Positions 57,374 to 64,000 of a stretch of DNA of 64,000 bases are shown in pieces. A program made the position numbers and the translations under genes. Source of the DNA: Heterohyrax brucei (taxonomy: Eukaryota > Chordata > Mammalia > Hyracoidea > Procaviidae); the NCBI GenBank assembly GCA_028571685.1, contig CM053143.1:154560329-154624328 (forward strand), given 5' to 3'. Below the pieces are notes generated by a model that was not told where the DNA came from, searched no databases, and saw only the letters and a program-made list of their open reading frames with translations. Numbering within the stretch: position 1 is the first letter of the stretch; the number at the start of each line of letters is the position of its first letter.

Positions 57374-58217
57374 AAAATGGCCAATACCAGTCCATTTCAG
57401 CTCACTAATACCTAGGACGTGGATGTTTATGTGTTCCATTTCATTTTTGACAATTTCTACTTTTCCTAGATTCATACTGTGTACATTCCATGTTCTGAAG
57501 AATAATGTTCTCAGCAGCTTCTTTTAGAGTCATGGCACATCAGCAAATGACGGTTCCAAAAGCTTTGCTCCATCTATGTCATTAAGGTCAATTCTACTTA
57601 GAAAAAGCAGCCTCAAAGTCATCTTCTGAGTGCCCTCCAACCTCTGAAGCTTATTTTCATACAATGTTCCACTGCTACTCATAAAGTTTGTACTGGCTTA
57701 ATCTTTTCAGAAGTAGACTGCCATGTCCTTCTTCATAGTTTGTGTTGGTCTGGAAGCAGAGCTGAAATTGTCCACCACAGGTTACCCTGCTGGTGTATAA
57801 ATGCTGGTGGCATAGCTTTCAGCTAACAATAATTCACAATCCCCCACAGCAGGACAAACTGACAGATGCATGGGGAATTAGTAGCAGTTACATTCACGAG
57901 GCAGGACTCAATCTACAAAATTAGATTGTGTCTTAAGTCAAACTCTTTTGAGATATAAAGAGAGAAGCAAGCAGAGAGAAATAGGGACCTTGTGGTACCC
58001 AGAAACAATGGCTAGGAGAACAGTGGGTCCTTTGGACCCAAGGTCCCTGTGCTAAGAAGCTCCTCCACTCAGGAAGATTGATGACAAGGACCTTTCCCTG
58101 GAGCTGGCATCATGAATTCAAATGTCTAGCCTCCTAGATTGTGAGAGGGTAAATTTCTCTTTGTTAAAGCCATCCACTTGTAGCATTTCATTATAGCAGC
58201 ACTAAATAACTAAGACA

Positions 58218-59097
58218 AGCTACAGCTCAACTTAGGTACTGTGTGGAATGTGAGCTCTGGGTGGCTAAGTTTTCTAACATTTCAAGAAAACTCTGAAAAG
58301 TGGATTTTTATCTGAATTCTCTTCATTTTTAACTACTAGGTCAAATTTTTATAAATCATTTGTGAGTCTTTTTCAGAGTAGACTGCACAGATTTTTTTGC
58401 CTAGTCTTGCATGAGCCAAGAATAGACCCGGTTGCTCTTCCTCCTATAATTCCTGCCTCCAGTTTTCCCAAATGCTCTCAGAGCTTTGTAATAGAATATC
58501 TCAGCTTCTGAGACTTGCCGAATATCTGGGCAGTGACTACCTCATCCTGAGGGGAGAAATTTTGGGGAGTCAGGATGATCCCCCAGATACAAGACTATTT
58601 AAATTCTGATTTCTTTGGCTACTGAAAGATTTGCCTTTAGATCTGTCTCTGTATCTTGAAACACCCTGTTGGCCAGGTCTCTAGGCAAGTGTCCTTCCAT
58701 CCACACACCTTTTTCAGATCTGGGGTATAATCTCTTACTCCTTTATCAGAATTGAGAGGATTTCTGGAGTATGAACTTCCTTGTCATGTCATCTTTGTTG
58801 GATTTGGGGACTTGGGGGCCTTTCCTCCTCCATTTCTCACCAGTCACTACTCCTGCCTTAATTTGCTGTCTCTGGTTCCTGGTTCACCACTAGGAAACCA
58901 ACCAGCCAAACTCTAGTGCATCTGAGCAGCCTCAGTTTCTCAGGCCTCTCTGCTATTTAGTTCCTGCTGCCCTCAAAGGCCCTCTGCTGTCTAATGACTC
59001 TTGGCTGTTCACTGTTCTGGCTGCATGTTTGCCAGTACTGACTGGCTTCCAACATATCAGGCTCAATAAGAGCTACCACACATGAGAAGACAACAGA
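58218..59097. other. no recognisable feature
   Basis: Unassigned sequence without a coding frame of note. Confidence 0.4.
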
Positions 59098-59362
59098 ACA
59101 AAGTGGCTAAGAGCCCAAGCTCTAAATTTAGAAATACTTAGATCTGAAACAATTAGGGCAAAAAAAGGAAAGGAAAAAACTCCTAAAATTATCACTTACT
59201 GGCAATTTGCCAGTGGCAATTTGCCACTAAGCCTCATTGCCTCGTCTATAAAATGGAGATAACAATCCATACTTGGAGTTCTTATAAAGATTGCGTGAGA
59301 TAAGGTTTGTCATAAACCAATCAGCTAGTACCTTGCAAATAAAAAGCTCTAAATAATATGAC
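59098..59362 (+). repeat. MIR with local duplication
   Basis: It runs from AGTGGCTAAGAGCCCAAGCTC to CCTTGCAAATAAAAAGCTC. GGCAATTTGCCA is duplicated at about 59200-59226 inside it. Confidence 0.8.
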
Positions 59363-59375
59363 CCACCACCACCAC

Positions 59376-59552
59376 CAGTTGCTGCCAACCCCAGGTGTAT
59401 TGGAATAGAACTGTGCTCCAGAGGATTTTCAGTGGCTGACTTTTCAGAAGGAGATCACTAGGCCTTTATTCTGAGGCACTCCTGGGTAGACTCAAACCTG
59501 TAACCTTCTAGTTAGCAGCTGAGTGTGTGAATCATCTGCAACACTCAGGGAC
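59376..59552 (-). repeat. AfroSINE type C
   Basis: TCACTAGGCCTTTATTCTGAGG and GCACTCCTGGGTAGACTC are the inverted type C middle. Confidence 0.75.
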
Positions 59553-59977
59553 AAACAAACGACAAAAAGGGACAAATGATTCTAGTTGGCCCCATTTCTT
59601 CCTTCCTTCTCTGTACTTCCTGAGAGCCTAGCTCTGCTGGACACTGGTGCTGGTTCAACCTGACGCTGCTGTCATAGGCTGCAGGATGCGGAATTGGGGT
59701 TTAGGCCGGAAGAGGAGAGGCTGACATCGTCACCCCTTTCAACAGTATTCTGGGAGCAGGGTCAGCTTGAAAACTATTTTAAAACCATTGGTGGATCCAG
59801 GTGCAACAGATTTTAAGGCAGTGACAGCCACCTTCAGTCCCTTCTATAACCAGGTACATCTGAGGTCAGTCTATGCAAGGGCCAACCCGGAGCTAGTATT
59901 CTAGAATCCAGATCCCAAAATTCTCTGATGAGACTTCTCAGTCAGCCTGCCATCAGGCCAAAGGTATAAACATCACA

Positions 59978-60160
59978 GTTACCAGCAGCTGCTGCGTTAG
60001 TTCCACTCAGGGTGACCTCACGTGTGTCACGGTAGAATTGTGTTCCATCAGTTTTTCAGTAGATTCCTATGCCTTTCTTTCTAGGTACTTCTGGGCAGAC
60101 TTCACCTGCTAATATATCAGTTAGCAGCCACGTATTTAACCACTTGCACCACTGTGTACT
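59978..60160 (-). repeat. AfroSINE type C
   Basis: ATGCCTTTCTTTCTAGGTAC, TTCTGGGCAGACTTCACC and CACTTGCACCACTGTG are visible. Confidence 0.75.
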
Positions 60161-61082
60161 AAGCCAACAGACCATAAGAGGAATCAAGGAAGACTGAGAA
60201 ACCTAGTTCCTTAAAGGTGAGCCCTCACACATTCTAACTGCCCCCCTCAGCACCTACGCAGACGTATTCACAGTCAGGAAACCTGGCTCCTTCGGGGTTT
60301 GGCCAGACCAAACACAGCCTCTCTGCATGCCCACCATTTGTTAGCTCCTCGACAGCTTTGCTCTGCCTGCCACAGGCCCTGTCCGTCTGGAAGACTCTTT
60401 GAAAACTTTCTGCACTGTCTCCTGCAAGCTGCTGACAGGGAGTAGCACCTGTAGCTTTTTGCGCCAATTGTTTTTGCTTGTACAACCTATGTTTTACAAA
60501 CAGACCCTGACCACTTCGAAGCTGTTTTGGTCCTGGTTTTCCATCACCAGCTGCTGTATTGTTCTCATTTCCTGTACTGCTTAACTTCCTTGTCATAATA
60601 TTACCTTCCATTCGCGGCACCGCTAGTCCACAGGCAGGGTGACATACCATGACTGGCACCAGCAGTTGTTTCATCCAACTTCTAAGCACAGCCCCTCCTG
60701 GGTGCCCCGCACTAATTATTTGACAAGTCAGGGGTGAGCGTCTCGGGAACGTAAGGCATGGCGTCAAGCGCCGTGTGTCCTTTCCAGACAGGTTTTCCCA
60801 TACTCGGTGCCCAGCAAAGACTCAGGAAATATGCAGCAGAGGCGATACAGATGGGGTACACGGAATCCTGAAATCCCTTTCTCTTAAGTCTCATAACTCA
60901 AGTGAGTTATTGTAATCCCAAGAGCACATGGCCGCAGTCTGACCCATCCAAGGTTCTCCTGCCTTCCCAGGAATAAGCTGCCCATACTGTTTCTTCCACA
61001 CAGTGACAAGGAAATATTACCCAATTATTGTTACATACTAGTAGATCACTGTGGCACTCAACATACACCACCTGATGTAGGT
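60161..61082. other. low-repeat interval with an unassigned ORF
   Basis: No repeat family recognised. Several CpGs occur near 60730-60800 and 60240-60290. See the separate ORF entry. Confidence 0.4.
60234..60767 (-). CDS. unassigned 177-codon ORF, coding status doubtful
   Basis: The longest open frame outside recognised transposons. An internal Met at about residue 53 (MEGNIMTRKLSS) sits in a good initiation context (GCCGCGAATGG). The part after it is lysine/glutamine-rich (GLFVKHRLYKQKQLAQK), then mixed. I recognise no domain, signal peptide or membrane segment. It could be a decayed retrogene, a terminal exon or chance. The N-terminal 50 residues look non-coding. No poly-A tail or target duplication was found to support a retrogene. 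Confidence 0.15.
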   Translation of the reverse strand: MTPCLTFPRRSPLTCQIISAGHPGGAVLRSWMKQLLVPVMVCHPACGLAVPRMEGNIMTRKLSSTGNENNTAAGDGKPGPKQLRSGQGLFVKHRLYKQKQLAQKATGATPCQQLAGDSAESFQRVFQTDRACGRQSKAVEELTNGGHAERLCLVWPNPEGARFPDCEYVCVGAEGGS

Positions 61083-61247
61083 GATGGAGCCCTCGTGATA
61101 CAGTGGCTCAGAGCTTGGCTGCTAACCAAAAGGTGGGCAGTTTGACTCTACCAGCTGCTCCTTGAAAACCCCACCAGGCAGTTTTACTCTGTCCTGTACA
61201 ATCGCTATGAGGTGGAAACTACCTGATGGCAATGGGCTAGGTTTTTA
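61083..61247 (+). repeat. AfroSINE type A
   Basis: Full length, GGAGCCCTCGTGATACAGTGG to GATGGCAATGGGC. Confidence 0.87.
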
Positions 61248-61251
61248 TATC

Positions 61252-61610
61252 CACAGAATGGAATTCTACTCAGCAAACAAAGGGAATAAATTACTGATAT
61301 AACTACAACATAGATGACCCTCTGAAACAGTATACTAAATCAAAGAAGCCAGACATAAATGACTGCATGTGGAATGATTCCATTCATATGAGATATCCAG
61401 CCAATGCAAATCTGTAGAGATAAAAATAAGATTAGCGGTTGCCTGGGGTTGAAGGTGGGAAAAGGGATTGTTGCAAATGGGCCTGAGAGACCTATCAGAG
61501 TGATTAAGCTGGACTATGGTGATGGTTGCACATTGACTAAAAATCACTGACTTGTACACTTAAAGTTGGCAAATTTTATAGTAAATAAGTTATATCTCAA
61601 TAATGTGGAA
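61252..61610 (+). mobile_element. old L1M 3' UTR
   Basis: GGAATTCTACTCAGCAAAC, GAAGCCAGACATAAATGACTG, GGTTGCCTGGGGTTG and CTTGTACACTTAAAGTTGGC fall in the order of an old L1 3' UTR. Confidence 0.8.
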
Positions 61611-61870
61611 GAAGAAGGAAAGGTATGTTACTATGGTAAAACCCAACCAGATTAACAAGAAACTGGTGAGAAATGCACAAAGCTGGCTCATCTGTTGGGT
61701 TAGCTGGCTGTAAGAACAGTTCTGAAGGACGAATAGTGAACCCTGAAACACGTGATGATTGCTATGCCCATGCAACTGGTAGATGACAATAAGAGCAACA
61801 GAAAAGGGATTGACAGAAGAGTGAGGTTTGAGCCCCAGGCTAGAAGCCCATCAAGGAGTTTTAAGCCTAT
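61611..61870. other. no recognisable feature
   Basis: Unassigned. Confidence 0.35.
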
Positions 61871-61883
61871 CTTAGTGCTGCTG

Positions 61884-61911
61884 GATCTGACTCGACACTT
61901 GGCTGTCTAGC
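61884..61911 (+). repeat. 28-bp AfroSINE 3' end with 13-bp target duplication
   Basis: GATCTGACTCGACACTTGGC plus 8 bp. It is flanked by CTTAGTGCTGCTG at 61871-61883 and 61912-61924. Confidence 0.8.
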
Positions 61912-61918
61912 CTTAGTG

Positions 61919-62280
61919 CTGCTGTAGCAAATTACCACAAGTAGGTGGCTTTAAAGGACTAAAACTTATTTTCTCACAGTTCAAGAGTCTGGAAGTTTGA
62001 ATTCAGGGCACGGCTTTAGGGGACGGTCCCCCTTGTCAGCAGCACTAGAAGTTACCTGGCTTCTGTCTTCCTTCTATGAGTGTCTCTGTGCCTATTCTGC
62101 TCTTTTTATAACACAGAAGTGATTAGGTTTAGAACCCATCCTCCCCTAACCCCAACTGTGGCATGACCTCATTAACATAACAAAAGAAAACTGCAATTTT
62201 CAAACAGAGCCATATTTCCAGGCACAATGGTAAGAATTTTAACCATCTGAGGGGGGAGGACACATTTCAATCCATAACAA
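61919..62280 (-). mobile_element. MaLR-type LTR
   Basis: Inverted LTR: CTTATTTTCTCACAGTTCAAG, GCATGACCTCATTAACATAAC and the end CACATTTCAATCCATAACA, which reads TGTTATGGATTGAAATGTG on the minus strand. Confidence 0.72.
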
Positions 62281-62997
62281 TGCCCAATATTTAATGTAAG
62301 ACAAAGAAACACCAGCTCTGACCATCTCACTCTACTGGCCTCACCACAGCATTCTGGGTAAAATCACTTCCCTGGGAAGCAATGGGTAATACCCACTTTT
62401 GTCTAAAACAAATTCATCAACCCTGCAATCTGTTCTCCCAAAAGAGTTCAGTTCTTGCTCTAGGTAACTACTTGGTATTTGGATATAGTTTAAGATACAT
62501 CACTTTGAAAATATTTGTTTTTACTTGTATGACACACAGAATTTTTTATCTTGCTTGAAGTAGAGTTTTAGGATGCCACATGAGTAAACATCTGTGGATG
62601 AAAACTTTGAAAGCAAAACAATACACCTGTTTCTAGTAAGGATGAAAACAAAAGAGAGTATTAAATTCTAGGCAAACACAGCTTCTTTGTATTACCCAGA
62701 AGATAGAGGGACTTCGAAAAGATAACACGTAACGCTGAGTACAGAAGATTCACAAGATACTTGCTCCCCATAATTTCTGCACCTTCTTCTTCTCTGCTCT
62801 CCTTCCCATCTCTCTACCAAACCTCCAACAAGTAAAGTTAAGGAAATGGTTTAATTTATCCACCTGCCTGGCTGGATGACTCCCCATGGTGGCAGTTGTT
62901 GGCTGCTGTCCACACAGCCCCTGGTGCATGGGGGAGACCCTGTGTCCAACAACACTAAATGCCACGTGGTCCTGCACCACCTCCATGATTAGCTGCA
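62281..62997. other. no recognisable feature
   Basis: Unassigned. Confidence 0.4.
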
Positions 62998-63240
62998 GAT
63001 CAGACTATTGCAATCCATCGGGTTTTCACTGACTAACTTCCAGAAGTAGATCCCCAGGCCTTTCTTCCTAGTCTGTCTTAGTCTGGAAGTTTTACTAAAA
63101 CCTATTCAGCATTACAGCAAGACACCAGCTTCCACTGAGAGAGGTGGGTAGTGGTGCACATAAGGTACATTGGCTAGGATTGAACTCAGGTCTTCCATAT
63201 GGAAGGTGGGGATTCCATCACTGAGCCACCACCATCGTCT
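62998..63240 (-). repeat. AfroSINE variant with tRNA-Gly-like head
   Basis: The left (3') part has the type C-like body (GTTTTCACTGACTAACTTCC, AGGCCTTTCTTCC). It continues into CTAGTCTGTCTTAGTCTGG, text also found at RTE 5' ends. The right 68 bp (63167-63234), read on the minus strand, follow tRNA-Gly(GCC): GGCTCAGTGATGGAAT (A box), CCTTCCATATGGAAG (anticodon arm) and AGTTCAATCCT (B box). Confidence 0.75.
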
Positions 63241-63534
63241 TTACATAACGGTAATAAAGTAGCAAAGGTAAGTCCACATGATGTTCCAAGGATCCACAAT
63301 ATTAAAAAGTTTCCATAGCGAGTAACCAAACAAACATGGCTGATGGTGTGTTGGCCGTTTTCTTATTTCCTGAATAGGGAGGCCCTCTGACTAGAAAAAC
63401 AAAAATCCAACCAAGTCTTCTGGGTTATTAAAACCAGACTTAGATCCAGGAATAAAGAAAGTATAGCATCAGCACAGAGAGTACAGTCATCACAACCCTG
63501 CAGCAGTCTCCTAATTCCCAACACTGAATGTGAG
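63241..63534. other. no recognisable feature
   Basis: Unassigned. Confidence 0.35.
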
Positions 63535-63740
63535 CTACCATAGATTAGGATTTTCTACATTCCAGGCACTGGACCAAGTATTTTACAGGCACTATCTCAT
63601 ATAATCCTCACTACTGCCCCCTGAAATTCACAGCGTAAGTATCTCCTTTTGAGGGTACAGGAACTGAAGCGTGGACAGGCTTGGTTTACATGCTCAAGTT
63701 CACCCAACTATATGATCAGGACTTCTAAGCCCACGAATTC
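63535..63740 (-). repeat. MIR
   Basis: CCAGGCACTGGACCAAGTATTTTACAGG and ATCTCATATAATCCTCACTAC are the inverted MIR 3' half. Confidence 0.82.
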
Positions 63741-64000
63741 CCCATCATACCACCAATACCTTTGAATCAAACCAAGGGCTGGTAGCTTTATGAGAATGGG
63801 AAGTCAAGTTCCCATTGCTGTTCTTTGGCTCTAGCAGGATGAGCTTACCAAGTGCCTGGAAGTCAGGCTAGGGGAGAAGGTGAACTCTATGAAAGAAGGC
63901 AGCAGGAGGCTGTTATCATGGGTCTGGGAAGTAGGGGGATGACATGGAGAGCCACACACCCAGCACTCGGTAAGTCAGATCCCTTCCAACCTATGTTTCT
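63741..64000. other. no recognisable feature
   Basis: Unassigned to the window end. Confidence 0.35.

Larger units (their letters stand above)
52026..57872 (-). mobile_element. RTE LINE, near full length, with nested insertions
   Basis: RTE text runs from the 3' tail (52026, TTGTTGTTCGATGCTG) to the 5' end (CAGGACAAACTGACAGATGC at about 57850). It is interrupted by a SINE (52165-52313), a second RTE tail (53391-53546) and an L1 3' end (54904-57373). Decay is heavier than in the 30.5-33.9 kb copy. Confidence 0.82.
51878..58217 (+). mobile_element. MaLR-type LTR split by a 5.8-kb RTE
   Basis: The LTR halves are 51878-52025 (TGTTGTGGATTGAACTC onward) and 57873-58217 (AGGCAGGACTCAATC through TAACTAAGACA). 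Together they make about 490 bp. A 5-bp duplication with one mismatch (GGCTA at 51873-51877, AGCTA at 58218-58222) supports treating them as one insertion. Confidence 0.75.

Noticed and set aside
63167-63234. Possible tRNA-Gly gene
   Set aside because: The A and B boxes are recognisable but arm pairing is damaged and it is fused to a SINE body, so it is a SINE head rather than a tRNA gene.

Overview
This window is nuclear DNA from a placental mammal of the clade Afrotheria. An elephant or close relative is my best guess. The evidence is about fifty copies of tRNA-derived AfroSINEs, several RTE (Bov-B-like) LINEs whose 3' ends resemble the SINE tails, an L1 family, MaLR-type LTRs, and scattered ancient MIR, L2, MER5 and L1M pieces. 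I recognise no host exon, functional RNA gene, CRISPR array or prokaryotic feature. The window reads as intergenic or intronic DNA built almost wholly from transposable elements. Family names come from recognising sequence motifs, not from a database search.

AfroSINE types are used below as follows. Type A is about 165 bp: a tRNA-like head with GGTTAAG and GCTAACC, then a body ending GAGTCGGAATYGACT. Type B is about 200 bp, with an extra AGATTACAG-like middle segment. Type C is about 205 bp, with a different middle (CAGAGGYRCCT, CAGGCCT). One further copy has a tRNA-Gly-like head. Their 3' ends resemble the RTE 3' end, which fits RTE enzymes mobilising the SINEs.

Layout. 1-415: RTE 3' end. 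1.1-4.6 kb: SINEs, one LTR and an L1M 3' end. 5.7-14.3 kb: SINEs, two palindromic mariner-derived elements and an old L1. 14.7-21 kb: an LTR-like stretch, GC-richer sequence without a recognisable gene, and an old L1. 22-30 kb: RTE 3' end, ancient repeats, three more mariner elements, SINEs and microsatellites. 30.5-33.9 kb: a near full-length RTE with a mariner copy inserted at a TA. 34.2-36.3 kb: an old L1 fragment. 36.3-43.3 kb: a near full-length, inactivated L1 on the minus strand. 43.4-50.4 kb: LTR, L1M, RTE and L1 3' ends in a mosaic. 51.9-58.2 kb: one LTR split by an RTE, which is split by an L1 3' end, which is split by a MaLR provirus-like element. 58.2-64 kb: sparse old repeats, one unassigned 177-codon ORF and a tRNA-Gly-headed SINE.

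The main systems are parasite pairs: RTE with AfroSINEs, L1 with its truncated copies, a lost mariner transposase with six short non-autonomous copies, and an ERVL-type virus with MaLR LTRs. All coding remnants are broken. The most informative are the L1 ORF2 endonuclease, with every expected catalytic residue, and the RTE endonuclease ORF.
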